In this document: one piece after another, positions 12,792 through 24,784 of the stretch
How positions within the stretch are numbered: the first letter of the stretch is position 1
Layout of the letters: each line of letters begins with the position of its first letter
Origin: Albugo candida
Taxonomy: Eukaryota; Oomycota; Peronosporomycetes; Albuginales
Direction: 5' to 3'
Assembly: GCA_040437565.1 (NCBI GenBank)
Contig: JBDOQK010000005.1
Span: 248,001-312,000, forward strand
Length of the DNA: 64,000 nt
Made by a program: the position numbers and the translations under genes
The notes under the pieces: model-generated
Databases searched by the model: none
Seen by the model: only the letters and a program-made list of their open reading frames with translations
What the model was told of the DNA's origin: nothing

Positions 12792-13964
12792 GGTCCTCGT
12801 GGTGACCATTCTCCTGTAATTGATCCTATGGACTTGAGATCGCTTTCTTCTCCCCCGTGGATATTTGATGGTAATGCTATATCTGCCGAAGAGGATGAAG
12901 ACTATCGGTCAGAGGTCTCTTTGGAAAATAGCGGTAGTCTAAACTCAACGCACTTGACCAAAAAACAAGTCAAATTCACAAACTGGAACGACTTATCCGC
13001 ACGATTGAAACGAGGCATTCAGAGCGGAAATGATACGAACAGCTTGTTCTCTCAAAGTATTGTTGGCGCGGATGTGGTGCTCTGTGTCGGTCAAAACTAC
13101 GAAGATAAATACAAGTTTTATTGTGATGACAAGAAATCAGCTATTGTTGTCAAGGATGAATCACCTGAATTTGTTCGTTTTTATGCGCACCGTTTCATTC
13201 TCGCAGCAAGTTCAGGACCTTTTCGAGCAATGCTGACTGGAAAGATGAAAGAAGCTTCTCAACGTGAGGTTGTTTTGCACGGTGTTAGCCCCTCAATTGT
13301 GCAGAAAATGCTCGCGTACATATATACTGGAGGTAAGCGTGATACCCTTCAATTGAAGTTTGACGACCTAATGCACAATCTTACAAAGAGGTGGAGATTG
13401 GTCTGGTAAATGCTATCGATACATTAATTGCCGCAGAGATGTATGAATTGGATGGGATGCGGGATATATGCAAAAGCTTTGTAGTTTTGCACGCACATGA
13501 AGTGTTTCGATCTTCATGTATCATATACTTGCCCGAAAAGCTCCTCATTGAGGTAAAATAGATATTCATTTGTGTAATAGTTTTCTCACATAATGATATT
13601 GTAGCTCATTGGAAGAGATGATTTACAAATCCGCGAAGCGAAATTGTTGGAAGCTTTGGTAAGCTGGGGTCGCTCTAGAGTCGCTAGCTCTGACAAACCA
13701 ATGGTTGACCTGCTCTCGGAAATTATGGAGCATGTTCGATTTCCAACTATGAGTGTGAGTGATCTATACGGAAAAGTCAGGCCTCTGGTCAACGAGGGCT
13801 ACATTCGGGAATCTCTATTAACGGAAGCTTTATTTTATCATCTAAAGTGGGGAACAGCAAGCGGACGGTCTTCCAAACGGATGAAGCAGCGTATATTGAC
13901 GGCTTCACTTAGAAAAAGAAAGCGTGTTTCTTTCACACAACACGTCTCCTTTGAAGCAGATTAG
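12675..13964 (+). CDS. BTB-BACK domain protein
   Basis: Likely substrate adaptor for a Cullin-3 ubiquitin ligase, by family analogy. Three exons give 393 aa: 12675..13332, 13389..13552, 13605..13964; introns 56 and 52 bp. The N-terminal 110 residues are low-complexity and Ser/Pro-rich. The BTB fold follows: a long insert-bearing first strand (ADVVLCVGQ), then FYAHRFILAASSGPFRAMLTG and VQKMLAYIYTG. Exon 2 supplies the 3-box/BACK start (LIAAEMYELDGMRDICKSFV) and exon 3 the BACK helices (REAKLLEALVSWGRSR, LLSEIMEHVRFP). The C-terminal tail is basic (SLRKRKRVSF), a possible nuclear localisation signal. It has no Kelch repeats. It is divergent from AP-3 sigma, with about 590 bp between starts in this assembly and about 74 bp after collapsing the overlap. 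Confidence 0.85.
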
Positions 13965-14182
13965 TTCAGTGTCCCCATATTTCAGATTATAGTGGCTTGT
14001 TGTACCAGTATTGGGTAATGCCCCGCGATCTCATCAGCAATAGACACTCGCACGTCATCATGGTGAAGACCGACTCTTTTGATGGGTGATAGAAATGCCC
14101 GCAGGAGAATTGGCTAATATTGATTCGCAGAGATACCATTTTGAAGGTGCTCTGATTGGTTAGCGTTCATCTGTCGAGGTAG

Positions 14183-16126
14183 ATGGCTCTAGGGTCGTAT
14201 AAGCACGATAAAGAAGAGTTTGTAAGTCATAATAATGGGACCACAGCTTTTGAGGTTTTCCAATTGTTCTTGTTGATGCCTGTAAGTGCGACATCAATAA
14301 TAATTGCTTCGACCGTATGTGAGGGAGTGATGCAACTAGGGAACAGTATGGCTGTACTCTGAATTGATGCTATGGCTCGAACTAAATGGCGTTGGCCCTT
14401 GGAAAAGAAAAAATCCTGTACGCTGCAAGTCTTACGTATTGTACGACGGGTACTGAATAGATGTGGTTTTACATTATGTAGCCTATGCTTCTTACAGCGT
14501 TGGTGGAATTGGGATTGCTTGTAATGCCCACTCTTTTGATTTTTACAGCAACTGAACTTGCGACTCCGCTCGTATTGACGGTGTACATACTGGCATTCGC
14601 CCTGAATCGACGACTTAATGATCGGATGTGGAATAACGTGATTGTTGATCGCATAAAAAGCTTGGCTCGGCTGACGCAGAAGCAAGTGCCGTTTGTTACT
14701 TGCTTTCGATCACAATTGATGATCTCAACGTAAGCTATAACTTCGCTGGTATTTCTTTGGGTACGCTGATTCTGACTATTTATACAGTTGCATAGCCATT
14801 TTGGCAGTAGATTTTCAAGTTTTTCCTCGACGTCTAGCTAAGACCGAAACTTTCGGCTTCAGTGTGGTAGATTATTTCAATTCCAATGACCAGGTGGAGT
14901 ACGTGACAGTGTAATTCTAGATGGACATTGGTGTTGGGAGTTTCTTGTTGTCCTCTGGACTTGTCTCGCCATTCTCGAGAAATGTTGAGACCATACGCGG
15001 AAAAATGCGATCGCAAATGGCGAGATCATATACCAGACGACTTTACAATTGGATACGACCTATCATAGCTGTGTTGGTGATGGGATTCGCTCGATTTTGG
15101 GTGGTCAAAGCGGTGAATTATCAGGTTTGCGTGTCAATATGTATTGTAACAGCTTGATCTAACAAAAGTGGTACAGGAACACGTAAGCGAGTACGGAGTG
15201 CATTGGAACTTTTACTTCACTCTTGCCACAGTATACGTGCTACATTCCTTTCTCGAAAACTTGGGTAATTGGGCAGTTTCTCCCTTGTCCGCACTAGCAC
15301 TTCTCGTTGGTAAGATGCCTTGTTGGTGTTTCATGTCACTAGTTTGATCTCATATCACATTTACTAAACAATAGGCTACCAGTATTTTCTTACAAACTTG
15401 GGTGGTTCTGATCTCATTTTGCATGCTCCCAGAACGAATTGGTTGCTGCAGAATCGAGAAGGCATTTTGAGTATCATAAGCTACGAATCCCTTTATTTAT
15501 TTGCAACAGCAATTGGACGATGGATTTTCAGTACCTCCAAAATGGACAATTTGAAAGGTTCTAGAGAATCAGCACCTCGGCTGCTGCTTGTTTCGATCGT
15601 TTTGGCAATAAGTTGCTGGATTTCCACCATCATGATTGAGCTACCGTCGAGGCGGATGGTGAGAAGTCAATTTGATTTTGTGGAAAAAACACAGCTTAAT
15701 TCACACTGCTTAGGTGAATCTTCCATACGTGCTTTGGGTTCTGGCCACCGCAGTCTTTCTTCTGTCCGCATACAGTTACATTTATGCGTACAGGTTCGTG
15801 TATCTGTTCCATTCCTATACATTGGTACGATTTTCAGGGCCGTACTGTCTTAGTGCATTTCCACGAGTACCGCTACTCTTTGCAGGAATCAGCCAAAACT
15901 TACTGCTCGTCTTCCTCATTGTACTCCAGCGCTCCATGTCCTTGTCGATTTCGCTGTCTTACTCTTATTTCTCACAGGCAAATATCCTGACGGGAGTGGT
16001 CAATCTAAGCATGCAGACAATTTACGCTTCGTCAGTTGTGGCTTTTGCGGTTCTTTCTGTCTATCTTACGACATTATCGATCCTTGCATGCACTTTGAAG
16101 TGGTTTGACATCCGTTGTCGCCTGTA
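14183..16126 (+). CDS. GWT1: GPI-anchor inositol acyltransferase (GWT1 / PIG-W)
   Basis: ER membrane enzyme that acylates the inositol of GlcN-PI during GPI-anchor synthesis. Exon 1 (14183..14281) gives the family start [15 protein letters not shown]...NNGTTAFE. A later exon carries [23 protein letters not shown], split by an intron from [16 protein letters not shown], the diagnostic GWT1 block. Many hydrophobic segments follow, plus [26 protein letters not shown] and the C-terminal [16 protein letters not shown] joined to [12 protein letters not shown]. The intron before ANILTG keeps frame from 15923 to about 15976. The exon between 14282 and about 14500 is not resolved with certainty. About 16124-16126 is the stop. 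It is tandem with the desaturase downstream (about 70 bp). Confidence 0.85.
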
Positions 16127-16197
16127 GCTTATAAAACCGCTCAATATATCTTTTTTGGTAGTCTATCTTGTGAACCGTCGGGCATTCTTAACGACGC

Positions 16198-17907
16198 ATG
16201 GCTCCTTGTCTTGTGTCTGGGAACTCTAAGGAGGATGTGCGGCATCCGAGTCATACTTTGAGCTCGCGAAAAGGTTTAATAAGTAGCGCAACACGCTTAA
16301 AGGAACAAGAGAAAGCTGTGCCGGCAAAATGCTTGTATACTTGGCAAGAGGTTGCAGAGCACAACACTAGAGAAAGCGCATGGCTGATTGTACGAGGGAA
16401 GGTATACGATGTAACTAGTAAGTCATCTTGAAGTGCAGCATTGCATGATTATCATTTTGGCGTTTTCAGAGTGGGCGACACGCCACCCTGGAGGCGAAGA
16501 GTTCATCTGGATGCATGCTGGAAGGGAATGCACAGCAGCGTTTGATTCTTACCATCCGTTCAGCCAAGTGGCGAGCACGACTTTGCAGAAATATGTGATT
16601 GGGGATTTGATAGGGCAGACAGAATTCATTACATATCCACAAGACTCCGGATTCTATCGCGAATGCTGTGAGCGAGTCAAAGAGTACTTTCTTATCAACA
16701 AGCTGGACCCAAAAACTATTACACCTGGAGCTTGGAGAACCCTTATGCTTCTATCACTTGCAGTTGTCGCCTACTTTGGCATGCACAAGAAATTCTTGAT
16801 CAATGGCAATATCACAACTCAGTGCTTTTGGGCGATTCTATTTGGGATCATTCAAGCCCTGACACTTTTACATATAATGCATGATTGCTCTCACGCGGCA
16901 CATTCCAAGAGTCCATTTTGGTGGAAATTCATGGGTCGGGTATCTATGGACTGGTTTGCGGGTGCTAGTATGATTGCCTGGCAACATCAGCACGTTCTTG
17001 GACATCATATTTATACAAATATAGCGAGTGCGGATCCGGATCTACCCAGCGATTTTGATAGGGATTTGCGGCGTATTGTCGCACTTCAAACAAAAAGAGC
17101 CTTTTACCGTTATCAGCACATTTATTTACCACCACTTTATGGACTACTTGCGTTAAAGGTCCGATTGCAGGACTTTTACGAGCTCTTCTTGATGTAAGCC
17201 GCATTTTCTGACTGACTGCTGCTTTGATGTATTGACAAACTCAAATTTAGTCGGTCTAATGGACCAATTCGTGTCAATCCTATCAACTCAATCGATTCTA
17301 TAGCATTGCTTGCTTCGAAGGCTTGCTGGGTCATCTATCGGATTTGGGTCCCGCTTTATATGTTCAATATAGCTGCCTCTACATTTTGGAGCATTTTTTT
17401 GCTCACAGAGTTTGTTACGGGTTGGTATTTGTCTCTCAATTTCCAGGTACGTGGTGAAACATGGAAGCATCGTATCTTGCGCATTTCACATATTCGTGTT
17501 AGGTGAGCCATATTTCAACAGCATGCACTTTCCCAAATGGAACCAAATCAAAGTCAGAAGGACAAGATGAATGGGCTATCTCGCAAGTTAAAACGTCTGT
17601 CGACTATAGTCACAATTCCGCATTGGTGACCTTCCTATCAGGAAGCCTTAATTACCAAATCACGCATCATCTCTTTCCAAGTATATCCCAGGTAAACACA
17701 CTATATAATCATGCGCACTTGACCGCTCATTATGTGTCTGTCTAGTATCATTATCCAGCAATCGCACCAATTATTATACAGCTTTGCAAGAAGTACAAAT
17801 TGCCATACTGTGTATTACCTTCCTTCACGTCGGCTATCCGTGCACATTTGAAGCATTTAAAAGAAATGGGGAGACTTGGACAAGGAGTGGAATTACATAT
17901 GGGATAA
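16198..17907 (+). CDS. Front-end fatty acid desaturase with N-terminal cytochrome b5 (delta-5 type)
   Basis: ER acyl-lipid desaturase, probably the delta-5 step making arachidonic or eicosapentaenoic acid. Five exons give 496 aa: 16198..16417, 16470..17193, 17251..17446, 17503..17691, 17746..17907; introns 52-57 bp. The cytochrome b5 domain has the haem motif HPGG, split from its WATR flank by intron 1. Three histidine boxes are present: HDCSH, HQHVLGHH and QITHH. The Gln in the third box is the front-end desaturase signature. Overall layout, including the b5 start AWLIVRGKVYDVT, LPPLYGLLALK, NGPIRVNP and SISQYHYPAIAPII, resembles oomycete delta-5 enzymes more than delta-6. Regioselectivity is inferred from that resemblance, not shown. 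Confidence 0.9.
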
Positions 17908-18204
17908 AAGATTGCCGAGAATATCGAAGTCTGATTGCAATTATGCAAATATAGCGTGAAATAATGTGTGCAAAATCACTAAAACCTTAAAGGTCATGCA
18001 CCCTGCATGTGGCTTGCGACGCGGGCTGCACGCGGTCCATCGAAGAGTAAGACTACAGACTGATGAAGCGCATGCTACATCACTGTCAACGTTCGTACAA
18101 GAATTGGCCTAGCATTCTCGAGATTATTGAGCTTTCTTATTTGCAGAGCGTGCCGCCTTGAATCTCGAAACTCGTTGAACAACTTGCTACAGAATGAGTG
18201 CACT

Positions 18205-19857
18205 TTAGAGTTGGTGAGTGAGATCGCCTGCAAATAACGTTACCGCCTCTCCTACAGGCTCAAATGTAATGGTGTTGCCTGCCACATTGTTACCATGATA
18301 TCGACGAGCCGGTAGCCCGCTTTGAGAATGGTTTTCTTCACTGACTCCAACCGCAACGGACTTTTGTATTTCGACGTGTTCACGCTCGATAACGTCACCC
18401 TTAAATGCTGTATTGCACGGAGTGGAGCAAAAGGTGGACTGCAGTTCAGATCTTTCGTCTTTCTCGTCTTCATAGGGTATGTCGACGGCTCTATATACCT
18501 TACCACGGTTCGCTGGTGATACAGGTGCACACGCTGCTGTTTTTGGCGAATTCTCAACTCCAGCTTTCTCCCGCATTAAATCTGCTTGACACTTTAATTT
18601 TGCGTCAGAAGGGCATAACGTAAAAGCCTCATCAAACGCAGCAGCTGCTTGAGTGTATTTTTCCAGAGAAGCTAGAGCCACAGCTTTCCGATAGTAGCCT
18701 TTCACCCAAGTTGGCGAAATTCGAATAGCGGTTTCTGCATCCTCTAGCGCTTCTTTATACCTTCCGATCCGTACTTTCGCCGCAGACCGATTGCCATATA
18801 GTATCTACAACTCATGGGATACATTTGTCCAACCAGTCCAACATTGATAACACCAAAATCACAGTCAACTTACATGTGAATTAGCTTCCAGCGAGATGGC
18901 TTGTGTGTAAAGTTCAATAGCTTCGTTGTAATTGCTTGAGGCAAAAGCACGATTACCCTGTTTCTTAAGAGATGCACAGGCCAGGACTGAATCCTCCATT
19001 TCGACCATTGATTCATTTCGCGACTTGGATGCTGCCTCGAATGCTTCCAATTCTTCCATTCTCTTCATCATGTCGTCCCTGAAATGTGTAGCCTTCTCAG
19101 TTTGCGAACCAGATTATTTGATATCGAAAAACACACCAGTTCCAAGTTCGAGATTCCTCTCGCCTCCTTTCTTCATTCTCAATCTCGAAATATTCCGAAT
19201 AGTCTTCTTCGCGAAGACCGGTGATGTCGATTTGCTCGCTCTCTTGTTCTGTTTCGTGAATCTCACGAATATTTTCAGCCTCATATACCTACTTATTCAT
19301 TGAATTGATCAAACTTTGTTGCCGCGTATTATATGAATATGGATATGTAATGCACATAACGTACTTGTTTTGATAGAAGAAGCTGCTCCAGGTCTTTAAT
19401 TTTGTTATCTAGCTCATCTAAACGATGCTCCTGCATGGATAGCTGGGCTCTAATATCTTCAACAATGTGAAATGACTCTGTGGACTTTTGAACGTTATAC
19501 ATTCAAGTACTTTTTTTTCGACGTTCAATCATTTCTGCGGCGTCATGGGCCGATCGCCATATGAAATGCTGGTGGTCTCCAAGAGAGCACAGAATCTCAT
19601 TGGATCGCTTAATGATCCCAGGGACCATTGCATGCTTTCCCAAAGGGATCATTATTCGATGACTCAGTTTCAATGGAAGCGTACTGATGGTTCTTGCGAC
19701 ATCATCATGAGTCTCGATGTCACCTTCCAGTGAGATAATCGACTGCTTCGTTTGCTTGAGTTCCTGTCGTATTTTACATATGCTGTAAGTAAGTAATCTT
19801 GCCACTATGTTCGGTGATACGCTTCTTAAACCGAGATAATTACCTCTTGAAGCGCAT
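18205..19857 (-). CDS. URI-like prefoldin domain fused to a TPR domain
   Basis: Splice model on the minus strand: 19857..19844, 19782..about 19500, about 19468..19370, then an acidic exon near 19290-19145, a TPR exon 19081..18875, and a last exon about 18807..18205. The N-terminus is a prefoldin-alpha-like hairpin: a coil (RQELKQTKQSIISLEGD), a STLPLKLSHRIMIPLGKHA strand block and SNEILCSLGDHQHF, then a second coil. This matches URI/Bud27-type unconventional prefoldins. An acidic coil (EEDYSEYFEIENEERRR) leads to TPRs: KKQGNRAFASSNYNEAIELY, NRSAAKVRIGRYKEALED and KGYYRKAVALASLEKYTQA. The C-terminal 100 residues are unassigned. URI and the TPR protein RPAP3 belong to one co-chaperone complex (R2TP/prefoldin-like), so the fusion suggests a related role (inference). 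A TGA lies in frame near 19508; see findings. Confidence 0.72.
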
Positions 19858-21579
19858 ATTGGCTTCCGAGTCTACTGTGACATATTGGCGTCATTGGGAT
19901 TTTAAAACACTTGACGCTATTCGCTCAGGCAACGCATTGGCTGAAAATCGATCAAAGTTTGATTTGGAGAATGTCATTCATAATCGCAGTAGTTGATACT
20001 CAGTCGTGTACTTCTATAGAACCTGACTGAGTCAGACATCAAGAACAAAATATTGACTACATCTTTTATTCATCAATTTGATTAATGTATGTGTCAATAA
20101 GCGGCGAGTTCTGTATTTTCATCCCGCGAATAATTCGGCCGGTGAACAAATGCCGGACTCGAAGGCTGACATGATACCGATAAAAATTTATACTGAATGC
20201 GGTTCAATGTAATCACGACATAGACACGTGGAGGAACGTATCATGATGGAGAAATGAAGAAGGGGAGAGTTATTATGATGACTTCCAGGCCACCACTTGA
20301 AGAGATCATGTCGATGCACTGTTTCGCCAACAACCAATGGTGATGTTCCGTTTTTCTCTATCTGGAACTGGTAACTTTTTCAGCTGACCCAACTCGTCAT
20401 TTTCTGATCGGTGACGATGAGCATGACGATGGAGTTTTCAACTTTGAAGAAGGATGCATGCCGAAAATTACATCGTGCCATTCGAAAAGATGCTTTAATC
20501 GGAATGTTTGTGTCAATGATTAAACGAAAGAGTTTCATTACTTTGATACAAAAGTTATGAGAATGGTCGAATTTTATATCCTATCTACCATATATCCACT
20601 CCTGATCTGAAGTAATCCGGCGGTCAACCTAAAAATATCATTTTTTCTAAGTTGTGACCCTTATGGAGTATTGCCGCCGTTGTCTTGTTTAAATGAAGAA
20701 GAAGCCATGGATCATTTTCTGTTAGATTACGCTGCAAAGGTAGCAGGTACCGAACGAAGGCCGACAAGATATAGACTGGAGAGAGCTACGGAAAAGGTAA
20801 ACGGATGAGTATAAAAGGAACCCGGGCTTGTATCGAAGAAGTTCAAATTGGATCAGTTCACAACCAAAGATTTGGCCAAGACCCGATATTTCGATTAGAG
20901 GCACTCTAAACGCTTGACCAAATACAGTCAAATATATTGAATCCAAGACAAGCTTTGTGAAATGCAGTAGGGAAAGCATGTTCCAAAAGATTTACAAAAA
21001 GTGAATTTTCAAAGATCACACAGACTACTCAGTGTATGAGTCCAAAATCTGATGATGATGTAGATTCATGCGGCTATAGCTTGAAATTACATGCATTATC
21101 TTGGGTCAATGCAAATATTTTTCCTGAACCTCTTTGAGCTTTGTATGATAAGATTCTGTGAAGAGATGCAGCAGTTGAAAATGAAAAAGACACTCATAAA
21201 CATACGCAGCAGCTAATAACAAGCAGCCTCAGCATGTGACCATTGTGCGCTACTCATCCACTTTCATTTGATGCACCCAAAAGTGGTGTCGGTGTCAGAG
21301 CCCGTCAACTGTAGCATTAGTCAGAAATACTCCCGAGAATTTCATAGTGAATATATATCGGCGCTTACTGCATATACCACGGGATAGCGCGCTTTCTGGT
21401 ATCCACATCGAGCAACAATAAGCCATTATTTTCTAACTCAATGCAAGGCGTGGCAACGTCCACATCATTTCGGCTCATGGCTCTCGCATCACGTTGTGCA
21501 CAATGCAAATACTTCAGCTGGACAAAACCTTTTCGAAACCGAAATTTTTTTGTCCAGTTTGATATGAGAAGCCATACCA
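19858..21579. other. Intergenic, no recognisable gene
   Basis: AT-rich stretch of about 1.7 kb. Only short open frames without domains occur, for example near 20722-20979. No retroelement motif, RNA gene or splice-consistent coding run was recognised. Confidence 0.5.
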
Positions 21580-21981
21580 ATGCAGCTGCTTTACTTGATT
21601 CATCCAAGAGTTTTCTACGGATTGTTGGTCTCCCTGTTTCTTTGTATCTCTTTCCCTCCTGAACTTGCTCAAACTAGCTTTATCAGTGTCAAATTGAATT
21701 TATATTTGGTTTGTACAACTGCACCATGGGATGTTTTCGAAGTTGAAGAGCCATCTCATCCACATGTATCCACTCACATCAGCAAGACTCGCATCGGTTG
21801 CGCAGCATGTCAGCTGAATCTGAAACGGTTGATACTAGAGTCTGTATATTACATGACTCGAATGCGTGTAGATGTACTCTTTCTTGCAACTTGCACTGGT
21901 AAGAAAAACTTGGTAATAAATTTAAAAATTCCTTTTGATTACTCTCCTAAAGTCAGACAAATTGTAGTATTTGCTTTTTGA
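21580..21981 (+). CDS. Putative small secreted protein (133 aa), effector candidate
   Basis: Single-exon frame. The N-terminus has a plausible signal peptide: a short polar start, then the hydrophobic core GLLVSLFLCISF, with possible cleavage after PPELA near residue 30. The mature part would be about 100 residues with a CAAC pair and a few further cysteines. No RxLR, LxLFLAK or CHxC motif is visible. Its position in a gene-poor island between housekeeping blocks is typical of oomycete secreted proteins. A chance frame is a real alternative: no splice site, homology or conserved domain supports it. Confidence 0.3.
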   Translation: MQLLYLIHPRVFYGLLVSLFLCISFPPELAQTSFISVKLNLYLVCTTAPWDVFEVEEPSHPHVSTHISKTRIGCAACQLNLKRLILESVYYMTRMRVDVLFLATCTGKKNLVINLKIPFDYSPKVRQIVVFAF

Positions 21982-22819
21982 TATGCCAACCTCAGACTCA
22001 GAATCGCTTCAATCATTTCGTCACTCCACTTTCATGCCTTTGTATTCCATTCGCTTGTATACCCGTGATGCATGTATTGTAGAATGCCAAATAAATTGTT
22101 CACATAAACGCTGTTGATCCCAGAGTGTCTTGCAATTCCGCTCTGACCAAATCGAAGCCATTTGACCGCGAGGATCAGTCGCATGAACAACAGACGAGCA
22201 TTTTTATCTCAATGTGCGTATAAAAGTTAATTTCGAAAACTTGATGATGGTCATCAATCTCAATCGCTTGACTATTTCAAGAATCTATATACCGACCATG
22301 TACACAGTGTACAGGTAACGCAGAAAACGGTTCCTGAACGACTAGCGGCCCTACCAAATTCACTTTTCTTTTCTAAAAAACTTTTTTCAGAGCATCTTGT
22401 TCCCTTCTGCATAAACTCTACAGCTTTTATTGAGCATCTTCACATATCTATCGTGAAGTATATCCCGATCATATCATCAAAAAAATCCAGAATTGATTGG
22501 GTCTGATAACCTGATGTGTGCCTTTATAGAAGTAGACGTTATGCACGTACATCTTGGAATAGAGTTACAAGTAAAAGTAAATACATCCAGCGTTGACCTT
22601 GTTCGTCAACACTACAGCATGTATTGTCAACGGCATTGCAACTTGACGATGTCAGGTTTCATATGGCGTCAGTCTGGTTCTCCCATCATCTTACGATGGT
22701 CCATCTGTCAAGTTGTCACCAAATAGACAATTGGGTGAGGTCGGACTTAACCTGTAATGGGTCTTGCAGCTGTTACTCAGACCCTTGACGACCTGTCAGA
22801 AATGACATCTTCTAACATT
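21982..22819. other. Intergenic, no recognisable gene
   Basis: One 77-codon frame (22493-22726) and shorter ones; nothing with a recognisable motif. It borders the copia remnant. Confidence 0.45.
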
Positions 22820-23393
22820 CCTTAACGTCATCGGGATGGCCCTTAATTTCCGACGCAGGTCCGAAATCCTTGGCGCTAGTAGTGCCTTCGTCAACAGATC
22901 CGCAATCATACGATCTGACTTGTCAAAGCTTGGCTACACAAAATTAGCTTGAGCGTGCCGACAGAGTAACTTAAAAACGAATGTCGAAATGTCTCACGCT
23001 CGCGGTAATCTTCTCGTTATCCAATTGCTCTATCGCCACTTGATTGTCCATTCACATCGACATCGGCTCACTACCTTTCATTTCCACTTCGCCAAACAAT
23101 TCCCTCATCCCTGGAAGCTCACGACCAGCATGCGACGCAGCAATGAACTCCGCCTCCATGGGTCTAAGCGAGACACCAGTTAGCTTCTTGCACGTCCACG
23201 ATACCACTGCACCGTCCATCGTCAGCACGCATCCTGGCACTCACTATCTATCCGACTCATCCGCGGCAAAGTCCACGTCGCTCCAGCTTCAATCTTGGTG
23301 GTTGGCTTGTACTGTTGGCTCATAGCTTCAACGACTTCGTCTCATTCAGATATCGCGCAATTTGCTTGACCACCTTTCAGTCCCTCATCTTCG
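22820..23393 (-). mobile_element. Decayed Ty1/copia retrotransposon fragment (RNase H end)
   Basis: Read on the minus strand, broken frames give the successive landmarks of the copia RNase H region. These are QIARYLNETKSLKL, then a DVDFAADESDR block, GAVVSWTCKKLTGVSL joined to RPMEAEFIAASHAGRE, DNQVAIEQLDNEKITASVRHFDIRF, and finally SDRMIADLLTKALLAP. The order is correct but frameshifts and stops separate the blocks, so the element is dead. No long terminal repeat was identified. The upstream (5') part of the element would lie in or beyond the gap at 23394. Confidence 0.8.
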
Positions 23394-23493
23394 NNNNNNN
23401 NNNNNNNNNNNNNNNNNNNNNNNNNNNNNNNNNNNNNNNNNNNNNNNNNNNNNNNNNNNNNNNNNNNNNNNNNNNNNNNNNNNNNNNNNNNNN
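23394..23493. other. Assembly gap (100 N)
   Basis: Exactly 100 N. I see no repeated sequence across this gap, so an unknown amount may be missing, perhaps part of the copia element. Confidence 0.99.
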
Positions 23494-23525
23494 TTCCGCG
23501 TTAAATTCCATATTAGCTTGTTTCA

Positions 23526-24383
23526 TTGCTTGATCTATTCTTGATCTCTTTAGTGTTGATGTTGCTGTCGGTGACGAAGCTCCATCTTGGCTATAAGAAC
23601 CGTTTGCGTTCCCGTCAATTCTCTAGTCTTCAGATCGTCCCTGTGCTTGATCTCGATCATTTTGTTTTGCTGGTGCTTCATGAAAAATTGAGCTCCTCTA
23701 GCATCGCCTTTGATCTTGACAACTCTTGCTTGAGTAAAGTACGTCCATCCATTAGCTCCTTCAGCTTATATCCGTCCTCTTTGCGCGTCTTTAAAGCATA
23801 TGCCAGCTTGCGTTGAAAAAATTTGTTGCGTTAACCGGACACTTCCAGCCTCTTGTTGAGCTCTTGCACATCGGCTTTGAGTGTACGGATTTGTTCAGTG
23901 TTTTGAAGTTGAGCTGTCTTATCGTCCAGGGAGCGTGTCAACTGCACGTTCTCATTCTTGAGCTGTTTGGATTTCCTTAGTGGTGGCTGAACTGCTGATG
24001 TTGGATCTGTCGGCATGACTGAGTTCGTGTGGCTGTCGACACCGAAGATACTCTTGCTCCGGAGCCCGCTACCTCACGCACAACCACACGCAATACCGGG
24101 TATCGACCATTAGGCGCTGTTGAAGATGCTCGTGAAGTTGAGCCACGTTGGACGTCGTTGCATTTCTTGGTACGCTAGGTCGTGCTGTAGGTGTCCTTGG
24201 CGACGGTGAACTCACGCGCTCTATCGACGGCCGCTGCTTGGTTGTTGACAGCACTGGAGTCATCATTGATGGTGTTCGCGATACTTATACCCCGCCGACA
24301 CGTTTCATGACTGCCGGTATTGCACGAAGAATTGGTGCGTTTCTGAGAAGATTTGCCGCTGTGGTATTTCCTATTCGCTGCAT
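23526..24383 (-). pseudogene. Coiled-coil protein remnant, interrupted (unknown origin)
   Basis: On the minus strand, a run starting near 24383 (MQRIGNTTAANLLRNAPILR) continues past an in-frame TAA at about 24280. It goes on into a Ser/Pro-rich stretch (SSPSPRTPTARPSVPRNA), then a strongly heptad-like coil (KNENVQLTRSLDDKTAQLQ and RTLKADVQELNKRLE), then KLKELMDGRTLLKQELSRSK. At least three stops or shifts interrupt it. Splicing could remove some of these, but I could not build a full model. It may be a dying gene for a cytoskeletal coiled-coil protein or the gag side of the adjacent retroelement. Neither is shown. Confidence 0.4.
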
Positions 24384-24784
24384 TTTGATACAGTTAATAT
24401 CTATAATCATGAAAAAGAGCAATAAAAGAAAAGTATTGACCTCAACTCGCGAGTCTCTTAGCTTGATTCTGCATGCTGATTAAAGACATCGTAAACGCCG
24501 CGCTTGCAACCGTTGGAGTCGGAACCAGATGAGAATCGACAGATGAGACGTATACAATGAGTGTATCTCATTTGGTGTGTCTTTTGCAATGAGTGAATTG
24601 ATGCAAAGAACACACAAAATGGGATATACGCATTGATTACATGCAACCTGTAACGGCCTTACACGTCGGGAAAGCTGTTGCGAAATAGTTACTTTCCGTT
24701 TAATTACGATTTTGTGTGATTCTCGGCAATAAATTCTGCGAAAGATTACCCATATTACTTATCAAGGTGTCAATCCTTGACATA

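Noticed and set aside
22989-23325. Plus-strand small proteins
   Set aside because: They are antisense to the copia RNase H remnant, whose conserved motif order is clear on the minus strand.
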